NCBI GenBank assembly: GCA_002691205.1
Contig: NZHD01000086.1
Location: 4,651-68,650, forward strand
DNA: 64,000 nucleotides
Direction: 5' to 3'
Source: Deltaproteobacteria bacterium
GTDB lineage: Bacteria > Myxococcota_A > UBA9160 > UBA4427
Positions 10,489 through 19,865 of the stretch are shown here, one piece after another; position 1 is the stretch's first letter; each line of letters starts with the position of its first letter. The notes below the pieces were generated by a model. The model saw only the letters and a list, made by a program, of their open reading frames with translations, did no database searches and was not told where the DNA came from. Position numbers and translations under genes: made by a program.

Positions 10489-11193
10489 TTACTTTCGTCT
10501 TGTCATTCGTTGACTGACTTGAAGGCTAACCAGCCGCGCAATAAAGATGGCTACATAGAGTTGTCCGATGACGGCTTCTGCGCTGGTGAGTAATCTGGCC
10601 CAGGACGTTTTGGGGACAATGTCGCCGTATCCGAGGGTGGTGAGTGTCGTAAAACTAAAATAAAGCATCGTTGAAAAGCCATGAAATTCGCGGCCGGAGA
10701 TAAGGAACTCTTTCATAGGTTGGCCGCCTAAGTCGTAGGCATCGGGGTTGCCGATCAAGACGGCCATGTGGAGCAGCATGAAGGTGAGCCCAATGAGTAG
10801 GTACGCGTCAATTCCTCCGATGATGGTCTCAGCCGTGACATTTTCGTGTTTGACTACGGCTGTGCTTACGACTACAGCCGTGAACGTGAAACACGCAGCC
10901 GCAGAGAGAAGCCGCGAAACTTCCGCAATGTTCGGAGAGAGAAGATCTGGGCCAAGCCATGCAAACAGAGCGGGAAGCATTAGAAAAAGAGCAACGACTA
11001 GGAATCCTTTTCGAACAGACGCCGCATAGACACCCGAAATTAGAATCGCAAAAAGGGCGAATAATCGAACCCATCGGCCAAACGAACTGCCGTTTATGAT
11101 GGGTGTTAAGGCGACGAAGACAATTTGAGTAATAAGAAGTAAGACAAAAGCCCACCTCTCGGGACGGACTGAGATGATTTGGTTCTGATTCAT
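10489..11193 (-). CDS. Two-TM potassium-channel-family protein
   Basis: TTLTTLGYGDIVPKTSWARL pore loop with GYG filter; internal ATG at 11193 chosen because the upstream part overlaps the neighbouring gene. Confidence 0.8.
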   Translation of the reverse strand: MNQNQIISVRPERWAFVLLLITQIVFVALTPIINGSSFGRWVRLFALFAILISGVYAASVRKGFLVVALFLMLPALFAWLGPDLLSPNIAEVSRLLSAAACFTFTAVVVSTAVVKHENVTAETIIGGIDAYLLIGLTFMLLHMAVLIGNPDAYDLGGQPMKEFLISGREFHGFSTMLYFSFTTLTTLGYGDIVPKTSWARLLTSAEAVIGQLYVAIFIARLVSLQVSQRMTRRK

Positions 11194-11204
11194 CGGATCG
11201 ACTC

Positions 11205-12002
11205 TCAAAGGTTGTAGTGGCGTCGTATTAACGCGAGCGAAATGCGATCTGGAAGAATGCGGCGTGCAATGGGCACGAGTCGTGAACTTGCGCCCACCGT
11301 ATAGCGGCTGCGTGGACGCTTTGCTCTGAGTGCGCGAGCGATGCAATGCGCTGCGACCTCCGGTCTTGGGGCCTTTAAGAGGAGTTGCCGGTTTTTTGTT
11401 TCGCAGCGCTCGATTGCTTCACCGTAAGCAGACTGTTCATGACCGGCTTTCCAATTGACGGCGTCGTTAAATGGAGTCGAAATGTCCCCGGGTTCGATGA
11501 GCGATACATGGACCCCAAAAGGGGCGAGCTCGGTGTAGAGCGCCGCCGAAAGCGCATCAATAGCCGCTTTGCTGCTTGAATAGTGGGACTGAAAGGGAAG
11601 GGGAGCGCGTCCTGCGAGAGAGCCTACGAGAAGGATTCGCCCTCCCTTGGCTTGGCGCATTCGAGGGATGACCTCACGCAAGACTCTGAGGGTGCCGAAA
11701 TAATTTGTGTCGAATTGGGATTGCGCATTCTCGATTGAAACTTCTTCTGTCGCTCCGAAGATGCCGACTCCTGCGTTGCAGATGAGAGCGTCCATATGGC
11801 CGCATTCATCAAAGAATTGAGCTACCGCGTTACGAACGGAGTCGGAGTCACGGACGTCCATAGTTAGAGATCGAGCTGAGAGCTGCTCTCCGAGAGGGCG
11901 CCGACTCGCTCCAAAGACGTGCCATCCAAGCTTTGAAAGATGCTTGGCCGTAGCCTCACCTATTCCTGACGAGGCACCGGTAATCAAAACATTTTTGGCC
12001 AT
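11205..12002 (-). CDS. SDR family oxidoreductase
   Basis: VLITGASSGIGEATAKHL, CNAGVGIFG, YSSSKAAIDALS. Confidence 0.88.
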   Translation of the reverse strand: MAKNVLITGASSGIGEATAKHLSKLGWHVFGASRRPLGEQLSARSLTMDVRDSDSVRNAVAQFFDECGHMDALICNAGVGIFGATEEVSIENAQSQFDTNYFGTLRVLREVIPRMRQAKGGRILLVGSLAGRAPLPFQSHYSSSKAAIDALSAALYTELAPFGVHVSLIEPGDISTPFNDAVNWKAGHEQSAYGEAIERCETKNRQLLLKAPRPEVAAHCIARALRAKRPRSRYTVGASSRLVPIARRILPDRISLALIRRHYNL

Positions 12003-12010
12003 GAATGCCC

Positions 12011-12784
12011 TCAGCCTGCACCACTGCCAATGAGCATGCCACCTTCGACGGGTAAGACATGCCCTGTGACTAGGTCTGATCCTTGGATCAATGAGAGAAT
12101 GGCCTCAGCGACATCTTCAGGAGTACTGACGCGGCCGAGCGCTGCTCGCGCGCTTTGATGTTGCTTTATGGCCTCGTAGCCATCGCCTAAAACCTGTTTC
12201 AACCAGCTGCCATCAATAAATCCAGGAGCGACGGCGTTCACTCGAACATTGGGTCCGAGAACTCGGGCGAGAGTGACCGTGAGATTGTTAAGCCCTGCTT
12301 TCGATGCCGCGTAAGGGATTGAAGAACCTACTCCTCGAAGCCCGGCGATACTTGAGGTCATGATGACTTCTCCTCCTCCGTTTGCTTCCAGTAGGCTTCT
12401 TGCTGCACGCGTACACTGAAAAGGGCCACGTAAATTTACGCCTAGGATTTGGTCCCAATCTTCTAGCTTAACTTCCTCAAGTTGATCGTGGGGAATTCCC
12501 CGAGTGGTGCCTGCATTATTAATCAGGATGTCGAGTCGACTAAACACTCTCTCAGCCTCGGCGACCAGGGCTCGGCATTCTAGGTCCTCGGCGACGTTGG
12601 CCTTAAAAGCGATAGCTTCGACTCCTTTTTGTCGAGCTTCTTCGGCGACTTCTTCTGCGGCGTCCTGTGAACGGCTATAATTGACGATGACCGAACAGCC
12701 TTCTCCGGCAAGTTGCAGCGCGGTTGCGCGACCTACGCCCGTTCCAGCCCCTGTGACGATGGCGGCTTTTCCTTCAATCTTCAT
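12011..12784 (-). CDS. SDR family oxidoreductase (FabG-like)
   Basis: AAIVTGAGTGVGRATALQLA, INNAGTTRG, YAASKAGLNNL; start at MKIEGKAA. Confidence 0.88.
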   Translation of the reverse strand: MKIEGKAAIVTGAGTGVGRATALQLAGEGCSVIVNYSRSQDAAEEVAEEARQKGVEAIAFKANVAEDLECRALVAEAERVFSRLDILINNAGTTRGIPHDQLEEVKLEDWDQILGVNLRGPFQCTRAARSLLEANGGGEVIMTSSIAGLRGVGSSIPYAASKAGLNNLTVTLARVLGPNVRVNAVAPGFIDGSWLKQVLGDGYEAIKQHQSARAALGRVSTPEDVAEAILSLIQGSDLVTGHVLPVEGGMLIGSGAG

Positions 12785-12821
12785 TTTAAAGTCCTTTTGA
12801 ATCAATTGGCTGAAAGTCGCA

Positions 12822-13655
12822 CTACTCTTCAAACCTGGGTTTGAGCACAGACCTAAGAGAGTGTACCTCGGAGAGTAGAGCATCTAGATCGCCGAACGTT
12901 AACTGGCAGGGTCCATCTACGGGCGCATCCTCAGGGTTTTCATGCACTTCGAGGAATAGGGCATCGACGCCAAAGGCTACCGCGGCCCTGGCCAGGGGAG
13001 CAACGAATTTCCTTTCGCCGCCCGAGGCGCCATCGCGCTGGCCCGGTCGTTGGACCGAATGAGTAGCGTCAAAGCAGACGGCAGAGAATTCTTGCATTCT
13101 GAGCAAGGAGCGCATGTCAACGACGAGATCGCCATACCCGAAGCTTGTTCCTCGCTCCGTGACGAGAACCTGATGACCGCCGAAGTGTTTTATCTTTTTC
13201 ACAGCATGTTCAAGATCTGCGGGAGCGATGAACTGCCCCTTCTTAATGTTGATGGGTTTCCCCGTGGCTGCACACGCTTGAAGTAAATCGGTCTGGCGGC
13301 AGAGCATGGCGGGGATTTGCAGAGCATCAACAACCCTGGCGGCGTGCGCTGCTTGCTCGTTCGTGTGTATGTCTGTGATGATAGGCAAGCCTGTATGCTT
13401 CTTGATCGCAGTGAGGATTTCTAATCCCTGTTTAAGGCCTGGGCCGCGGAAGGCATCAACGCGAGTTCGATTGGCTTTATCGAAAGAGGCTTTAAAAATG
13501 AGAGGCAGGTCATTTTTTTGAGCAATTTCTTGGACTCGTTCTGCGCAAGCGATGGCGGGGGCTAGATCTTGCAAGACGTTGAGCCCTGCAATGATAGCCA
13601 GTGGATTTCCTTGTCCGATTTGAATGTTTGCGATTTGCATCGTGTTTGTTTTCAT
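12822..13655 (-). CDS. kdsA: 3-deoxy-8-phosphooctulonate synthase
   Basis: FKASFDKANRTRVDAFRGPG, ITDIHTNEQA, VTERGTSFGYGDLVVDMRSL, FDATHSVQRPG. Confidence 0.95.
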   Translation of the reverse strand: MKTNTMQIANIQIGQGNPLAIIAGLNVLQDLAPAIACAERVQEIAQKNDLPLIFKASFDKANRTRVDAFRGPGLKQGLEILTAIKKHTGLPIITDIHTNEQAAHAARVVDALQIPAMLCRQTDLLQACAATGKPINIKKGQFIAPADLEHAVKKIKHFGGHQVLVTERGTSFGYGDLVVDMRSLLRMQEFSAVCFDATHSVQRPGQRDGASGGERKFVAPLARAAVAFGVDALFLEVHENPEDAPVDGPCQLTFGDLDALLSEVHSLRSVLKPRFEE

Positions 13656-13783
13656 TTTCGGACCCGTTCGACCGCGAGTTTTACGTTGACCCAGAGAGTG
13701 GCTATTCTCTTCATTGAGTAGGGGGCTGTCTGAGCGGGAATTTGCCCGTGAGCCTTACCCGAGTTTGATCCCAACTTCGGAGA

Positions 13784-14938
13784 ATGTACATGCGCCGAGA
13801 AATTTTTAGTGATGAGCATGATCATTTTCGCTCAGAGTTCCGCCGCTTTGCTGAGGCTGAGATCGTGCCTCATCTTGAGGATTGGAACCAGCGGGGCTTC
13901 AGTAGTAAAGACGCATGGAGGAAAATGGGTGCGTCCGGGTACCTGGGAGCAAACGCCCCGGAGGAATACGGGGGTGCTGGTGCAGGCTTCCTTTTTGAAG
14001 TGATCGTGATGGAAGAGCTCGCTGATTTGCGGGCTCATGCATTGCAGACTTCTGTGCACAGCGGCATCTGCATGCCCTACCTCATCCACTATGGAAACCC
14101 GGATCAGAAAAAGAAATATTTGTCGGATGCCATAGAGGGTTCGCGGGTTCTGGCCATCGCCATGACTGAGCCGGGTACGGGTTCCGATTTGGCGAATGTC
14201 CAGACACGCGCGATTCGTGAAGGCGATGAGTATGTCATCAACGGAGCGAAAACTTTTATTTCAAACGGGCAGAACTGCGGTCTCGTTTTTGTCGTAGCGA
14301 GAACCGATCCGGAAGCAGATCCTCCGCACAGCGGAATTAGCTTGATTATGGTGGAGGCTGAGACGGCTGGGTTTGAGAAGGGCCGCAACCTGAAGAAGCT
14401 TGGACTGAAGGGACAGGACACGAGCGAACTTTTTTTTAATGATTGTCGAGTTCCTGTGGAAAACAGATTGGGTGAAGAGGGACAAGGGTTTAAAATGTTG
14501 ATGGCTCAGCTTCAACAGGAACGCCTTTGCATCGCTGTGGGTTCTATTGCTTCTTGCCAGAGATCGTTAAAGGACACACTTAAATACGTCCAAGAACGAA
14601 AAGCATTCGGCCAGCCGATAGGTCAATTTCAGAACACGCAATTCAAGTTAGCGGAATTGGCGACGGAGGTTGAGATCGGGCAATGTTTTGTAGATCGACT
14701 GGTTATGGCTCATCTTAAGGGAGACGATCTTGTTTCAGAAGTGAGCATGGCAAAATATTGGATCTCAGACCTGCAGAAAAAAGTGGCTTCCGAGTGCCTC
14801 CAGTTGTTCGGTGGATATGGATTTATGGATGAATATCCTATTTCTCGAGACTATGCGGATGCAGCGGTTCAGTCTATTTATGCCGGGACAAATGAAATTA
14901 TGAAGGTGATCATTGCCCGCCGACTAGGCATTGGCTGA
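13784..14938 (+). CDS. Acyl-CoA dehydrogenase
   Basis: AIAMTEPGTGSDLANV, LQLFGGYGFMDEYPISRDYADA, IYAGTNEIMKVIIARRLG. Confidence 0.92.
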   Translation: MYMRREIFSDEHDHFRSEFRRFAEAEIVPHLEDWNQRGFSSKDAWRKMGASGYLGANAPEEYGGAGAGFLFEVIVMEELADLRAHALQTSVHSGICMPYLIHYGNPDQKKKYLSDAIEGSRVLAIAMTEPGTGSDLANVQTRAIREGDEYVINGAKTFISNGQNCGLVFVVARTDPEADPPHSGISLIMVEAETAGFEKGRNLKKLGLKGQDTSELFFNDCRVPVENRLGEEGQGFKMLMAQLQQERLCIAVGSIASCQRSLKDTLKYVQERKAFGQPIGQFQNTQFKLAELATEVEIGQCFVDRLVMAHLKGDDLVSEVSMAKYWISDLQKKVASECLQLFGGYGFMDEYPISRDYADAAVQSIYAGTNEIMKVIIARRLGIG

Positions 14939-15050
14939 AGGAGTCTCGCTCGTGCGTAAGTCGGTTTCGCATTGAAACCATCAGCTGCTAAGTTTGGCCA
15001 CCGAGCTTAAAAGGCTTGAGTGAAAATATGCAATAGGAGAACGCTGACAG

Positions 15051-15311
15051 ATGGCAAATGTTCCTGGCCTGGCTCTTTATCATTTCGTGGGTTGTGGGTA
15101 CTGCGCCCGTGTTCGTGCAGCTATGCAGGGACTCAATGTAGAGATCGAATTGAGAGATACGCTTGAGAATCCAGACTTCTCCGCGGATGTGCGGGCGGCC
15201 ACAGGTCGATCAACGGTTCCCGTATTGAGAATTGAAGGGGAGGATGGCGACGTGCGTTGGCTGCCTGAATCTCTTGATATTATTCGGTATCTACAAGAGC
15301 GGTTTCAATAA
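15051..15311 (+). CDS. Glutaredoxin / GST-N-terminal-domain-like protein
   Basis: LYHFVGCGYCARVRAAM (CxxC), TGRSTVPVLRIEG, ESLDIIRYLQERF. Confidence 0.8.
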   Translation: MANVPGLALYHFVGCGYCARVRAAMQGLNVEIELRDTLENPDFSADVRAATGRSTVPVLRIEGEDGDVRWLPESLDIIRYLQERFQ

Positions 15312-16497
15312 TCGCCTTCTCGATGGTTCGGACTCCCTCGTCAACTTCCTCTCGAGAGAGAGTGAGAGGAGGGGTGAGGCGAAGTATCTTTTCACCTGCA
15401 GAGATGACGAGGACACCTGAATTTCGGCAGGCCTCGATAACGGGGCCCACCGGTCGAGTGAGTTCAATGGCTCGGAGGTGCCCCTTACCGCGGGACTCGA
15501 CGATTTTTTCAGGTCCGAGCCGATTGGCCAAGTCTTCGAGTTCTTGTCCGAGATAGGCTCCAACTTTTTGGGCATGATCGAGAACGCCTTCTTGAGTGAG
15601 TTCGTCGATCACCGCACAGGCGGCTGCGGCTGCGATGGGGTTGCCGCCGAAAGTTGATCCGTGAGTCCCGGGCACTAAAGAGTGAGCGACACGTTCAGTT
15701 GAGCAGAGTGCGCCTATGGGCAATCCGTTGCCCAGTGCTTTGGCCAGAGTCATCAGGTCTGGCTCAACTTCAGAGATTTGATGTGCGAAGAGCTCTCCAG
15801 TGCGGCCTATGCCCGTTTGCACTTCGTCCATAATGAGCAAACAGCCATTATGGTCGGCGAGTTCTCGAAGGCCGGTGAGGAATCCTGCTGGCGCCGGGTG
15901 GACACCGCCTTCGCCTTGGACCGGCTCAACGATAATGGCGGCTGTTTTTTCGGAAAGTCGACTTTGGGTGGCCTCTAAGTCTCCGTACGGGACGTGATGA
16001 AAGCCTGGCACGAGGGGTTCAAAGCCTTGCCAGTAGGCGGGGGTTCCAGTTGCGCTCAGCGTGAATAGGGTTCGGCCGTGGAAGCCACCTTCGAAGGCAA
16101 TGAATTCGAATCGGTCTTCTCCTTGGTCCCGAGCGTACCGCCGAGAGAGTTTTAAGGCCGCCTCGTTGGCTTCTGCGCCTGAATTGCAGAAAAAGAACCG
16201 GTCTGCAAAACAGAACTGGGCGAGCCGTTCAGCGAGTTCGACTTGGGGGCCTGTTCCGTAGAGATTTGAGACATGCCAGAGTTTGTGAGCTTGTCGTTCC
16301 ATTGCAGCGGTCACCTTCGGGTGACAGTGTCCAAGGACTGCGGTGGCAATGCCGCCCATCAAGTCGAGATAGGCCGTGCCATCGGCATCCCAGACGCGAC
16401 AGCCAACGCCTTTTTCGATTTGAATCGGCTGAGTGGCATAGTTGGGCGTCAGAACTGCCTTCCGTCTTTGGTCCATCTGCTCGTTGTTGCTCCTCAT
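15280..16497 (-). CDS. argD: Acetylornithine/aspartate aminotransferase-family PLP enzyme
   Basis: DLMGGIATAVLGHCHP, FFCNSGAEANEAALKLSRR, LIMDEVQTGIGRTG, LAKALGNGLPIGA. Confidence 0.85.
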   Translation of the reverse strand: MRSNNEQMDQRRKAVLTPNYATQPIQIEKGVGCRVWDADGTAYLDLMGGIATAVLGHCHPKVTAAMERQAHKLWHVSNLYGTGPQVELAERLAQFCFADRFFFCNSGAEANEAALKLSRRYARDQGEDRFEFIAFEGGFHGRTLFTLSATGTPAYWQGFEPLVPGFHHVPYGDLEATQSRLSEKTAAIIVEPVQGEGGVHPAPAGFLTGLRELADHNGCLLIMDEVQTGIGRTGELFAHQISEVEPDLMTLAKALGNGLPIGALCSTERVAHSLVPGTHGSTFGGNPIAAAAACAVIDELTQEGVLDHAQKVGAYLGQELEDLANRLGPEKIVESRGKGHLRAIELTRPVGPVIEACRNSGVLVISAGEKILRLTPPLTLSREEVDEGVRTIEKAIIETALVDTE

Positions 16498-16513
16498 TTT
16501 CTCGCTCCGACCC

Positions 16514-16556
16514 CATACGGCTTATGATGTATCCTCTAAACAGCATACGACGTATG
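16514..16556. promoter_or_regulatory. Tandem palindromic operator candidate between argD and the DUF4336-like gene
   Basis: CATACGGCTTATG (16514-16526) and CATACGACGTATG (16544-16556), centres 30 bp apart in a 78-nt divergent intergenic region. Confidence 0.5.
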
Positions 16557-16575
16557 AACGGTCGCGGCACATGGT

Positions 16576-17334
16576 GTGCGAGTGAGAAGCAGCGAAATAG
16601 AAAAAGACCGCCATAGACGGTTCCATCGGACCGCGATTCACGAGAGGGTTGATATTTTGCTCACGCTATTGGACAAAGACATCTGGGTCGCGGACCACGA
16701 TTTTTCACTCTTAGGGGTCAATATCGGCACGCGTACCACTGTTGTTCGATTGAAAGGGGGAGGGCTCTTCTTGCACTCTCCCGGACCTCTCGATTCAGGT
16801 TTGAGCCATGAGATCGATGAATTGGGTGAGGTGGAATACCTTGTCGCTCCGAATAAATTCCATCACCTCTATTTAGGCGATTATATGGCTCGCTGGCCTG
16901 CCGCTAAGGTCTATGGTGCACCCGGCTTGGCTCAGAAGCGTATGGATCTGCACTTTGACGGGGATCTTCAAGACCATCCTGATTCGGGATGGAAAGACGA
17001 TCTAGATCAAATTTGGATAGAAGGGGCGCCAAAAGTAAATGAGATTGTATTCCTACATCGACCTACGCAGACCCTGCTTTTGGTTGATCTGGTTTTTAGT
17101 CTAAAACCTTCGACGTTTGGGATGCGAATTTTCTCGTGGCTGAATGGGTCTCAATCACTGGGGACCTCTCGTTTGATGCGCCTTCTTTTGAAGGACAGGG
17201 AGGCCACAAAGGCTTCTGTTCAAAAGATTTTCGAATGGGATTTCGACCGAGTTATTATGTCTCATGGAGAAATCATCGAAGCAGACGGTAAATCAAAGTT
17301 GAGTTCAAGCTTTCGCTGGCTGCTCGATGGTTGA
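16576..17334 (+). CDS. DUF4336-like (metallo-beta-lactamase-fold-like) protein
   Basis: DKDIWVADHDFSLLGVNIGTRTTVVRLKGGGLFLHSPGP, LVAPNKFHHLYLGDYMARWP; GTG start. Confidence 0.65.
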   Translation: MRVRSSEIEKDRHRRFHRTAIHERVDILLTLLDKDIWVADHDFSLLGVNIGTRTTVVRLKGGGLFLHSPGPLDSGLSHEIDELGEVEYLVAPNKFHHLYLGDYMARWPAAKVYGAPGLAQKRMDLHFDGDLQDHPDSGWKDDLDQIWIEGAPKVNEIVFLHRPTQTLLLVDLVFSLKPSTFGMRIFSWLNGSQSLGTSRLMRLLLKDREATKASVQKIFEWDFDRVIMSHGEIIEADGKSKLSSSFRWLLDG

Positions 17335-17342
17335 GTTTTGAA

Positions 17343-19013
17343 TCAGTTCTGACTGAGTCGAATGACTCGGAAGGGACTGACTTTTTTCTGTTTGCCCTTG
17401 AGTTGCAGTTCGCCTAGGGGCTCGCAGTCAAAGGTCGATCGAACTCGCTCCCATGTGCTTTCTCCGACGATGATTTGACCCGAGCGGGCTACTTCAGACT
17501 CTAAACGACTGGCTGTGTTCACGACGTCGCCGATGACGGTATAGTCTTTTCGCTGGGGGGAGCCGATATCTCCCACGACAGCGCTGCCTGAGTTGATGCC
17601 GATTCGCATTCGTATAGAGTTCTCTTCAGTTCCTTCAGGGTTGAGTTCATCGAGGGCTTTCTGCATTTGAAGCGCAGCTTTGACAGCGCGCTCGGCATGG
17701 TCAGGCATGGCGAGAGGAGCGCCGAAGAAGGCCATCATGCCGTCTCCTTGGAATTTATCGAGTGTTCCCTCAAGCGAGAAAACCACTTGGGTGAGCCTTT
17801 CGAAAACACGATTTAGCATTCGAATCACATCTGGAGGTGGAAGGTTTTCGGCTAAGGCCGTAAAGCCTTCTAGATCCGCGAAAAGTACGGTGATTTCGCG
17901 CTCATCGGTGACCATGTCCAGAGCGCCGCTATTGGGCCCTTTGAGAATCTGATCAACGACCGTGGGCGAACTGTATCGAGCGAGGCGGCTTCGAAGTTCT
18001 TGTTCGTGCCGGATGCTGTCTCGAAGAACGGCCGTCTCTACGGCTACGGCTGAAATGACCGCGAGCGCCGAGAGGGCGAGGAGATGCTCTGTCTCGAAGG
18101 GCTCATTGCCACTCTGCCTGTCTACGTAGATGAATCCGGCCACGCGGTCTTCTCGGTAGAGAGGTGCACACATGGCAGAGTGAATGTCCATCATGATGAC
18201 ACTCTGAGCCGCTCCAAACCGATCGTCCGTAAGGGTGTTGCGGACCAGCAAGGCCTGCTTTTTTTCTAGAACGTGGCTGACGATATTGCTGCTGACCTGG
18301 ATCGGTTCATCGGGGATCCCCGATTTAGTTCTCATGACGTTGGGTTGACGACTTGGGTTCTCCTCGTCGTGGAGGCAGATAAGGCCTCGTTCGGCGGGGA
18401 GGTTGTTAAAGACCAAGGCGAGAATACGTTCTAGCGTTTGGTCGAGCGATTCACAGGAGATCAAGGCCTCTGCGGCTTCACTCACGAGACGAATCATGGC
18501 GTCGCCCTCGTACTGGGCCAGAGAGCCTCTTTCTTTGGTGCCGTCTTCAGAGGCTTGACCGAGTCCAGAGAGCGCACTCGGTTTCTGTCCCGAGGCGACG
18601 AGGAGGGAAGAGAGTCCGGACATTTCAAAAATTTCTGTATGTTGATTTGGCAGTTCATTTTCGATGAATTGAACTTGGCCGGATCCAGTCGGAGAGTCGA
18701 CGGGCTTGATCTCCACTATGAGCTGAGCGGTTCCAAGGTCGATCCGATCACCGTCTCGGATGGCTTCCTCTTGGACACGGAAGGTGTTGATTCGAACCCC
18801 ATTTTTGCTCTCAAGGTCTGTGATGAACCAGCGTTCTTCTCGACGGCTCAATTGAGCATGAGCCCGAGAGACGCTTTCGTGATTGAGCACCCAATCGCAA
18901 TCGGAAGATCGGCCGATGATGCCGTCTTTGTTTTCGACCACGAAGGTCAGCTCATCGCCTGACTTTGTGTCGGTGTAATGGAGGTGACAGATTTCTTGTT
19001 TCGGATCAATCAA
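17343..19013 (-). CDS. FHA-GAF-class III adenylate/guanylate cyclase
   Basis: N-term FHA (GRSSDCDWVLNHESVSRAHAQLS, DLESKNGVRIN), GAF-like middle, C-term cyclase (VLFADLEGFT, DKFQGDGMMAFFGAP, YTVIGDVVNTASRLE). Confidence 0.9.
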   Translation of the reverse strand: MIDPKQEICHLHYTDTKSGDELTFVVENKDGIIGRSSDCDWVLNHESVSRAHAQLSRREERWFITDLESKNGVRINTFRVQEEAIRDGDRIDLGTAQLIVEIKPVDSPTGSGQVQFIENELPNQHTEIFEMSGLSSLLVASGQKPSALSGLGQASEDGTKERGSLAQYEGDAMIRLVSEAAEALISCESLDQTLERILALVFNNLPAERGLICLHDEENPSRQPNVMRTKSGIPDEPIQVSSNIVSHVLEKKQALLVRNTLTDDRFGAAQSVIMMDIHSAMCAPLYREDRVAGFIYVDRQSGNEPFETEHLLALSALAVISAVAVETAVLRDSIRHEQELRSRLARYSSPTVVDQILKGPNSGALDMVTDEREITVLFADLEGFTALAENLPPPDVIRMLNRVFERLTQVVFSLEGTLDKFQGDGMMAFFGAPLAMPDHAERAVKAALQMQKALDELNPEGTEENSIRMRIGINSGSAVVGDIGSPQRKDYTVIGDVVNTASRLESEVARSGQIIVGESTWERVRSTFDCEPLGELQLKGKQKKVSPFRVIRLSQN

Positions 19014-19163
19014 TCTGTTTTTCCCTTTGCCTATTTTCTTGTCATCCCACTCTTCGGGAGTTTACCTTGACTCTGTTTCGACCCGACAGCGAAGAGCTGT
19101 AGCCCGAATAAGGTTTGTCCGAGTCATCGAGAGAGATTCTCCGAGAACAGCTCGCCCCAGGGG

Positions 19164-19835
19164 ATGAAGGTCTGGTCTCTTTGGGATTTGGGGGCCTTTG
19201 TGCGAACCCGTGTTGAGTCCCCATGGTACCTTAAAAGCGTGAGCATTCAGCAGCTTCAAGAGGGTGAAGAAAATGCCTTGGCTGAGGCTTTAGCGGAAGC
19301 TTTTCGTGACAACCCACTGAATCGAGCCGTTGTAGCCCGTGACGTGAGGACTCGGGTTCGAGTCAATCGCGTGGGCATGTGGTTGACGCTGGAGTCTGGG
19401 AAAAATATCGCAGAGGTTTGGACGGCTACGGGCGACCTGCATAAGGTCGTTGGGGGCTTGATTGCGGTGCCTCCGGGCGGTTGGCCCCTTCCTGGACCTG
19501 CAGTCGGCCATCAAATCTGGGGTCTTTTTCGTCAGGGCCTGAGGGCGACTCATCGCTGGGGCCATGTTTACAGCGAGTTGGAGAGGGTTCATCCGTCTGA
19601 GCCGCATTGGTATCTGTCCACCCTCGGTATTCATCCGGATTACCAGCGCCAGGGCCTAGCCTCGGCTTTGATGAAGCGCTGGTTAGAGACGGTTGATGAA
19701 ACTCGGTTTGGATCGTACTTAGAGACGGATCACCCCGAGAGTTTGTCCTTTTACCTAAGGTACAATTTTGAAATTCGCGAAGAGCTTACGCTTTGGGGCG
19801 TTCCCATTTGGCGTTTGTGGCGCCCTGGCGCGTAA
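19164..19835 (+). CDS. GNAT family N-acetyltransferase
   Basis: WYLSTLGIHPDYQRQGLASALMKRWLE acetyl-CoA binding motif. Confidence 0.8.
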   Translation: MKVWSLWDLGAFVRTRVESPWYLKSVSIQQLQEGEENALAEALAEAFRDNPLNRAVVARDVRTRVRVNRVGMWLTLESGKNIAEVWTATGDLHKVVGGLIAVPPGGWPLPGPAVGHQIWGLFRQGLRATHRWGHVYSELERVHPSEPHWYLSTLGIHPDYQRQGLASALMKRWLETVDETRFGSYLETDHPESLSFYLRYNFEIREELTLWGVPIWRLWRPGA

Positions 19836-19865
19836 GGGTCAAGTTCAGACAGGGAGGAGAAATCT

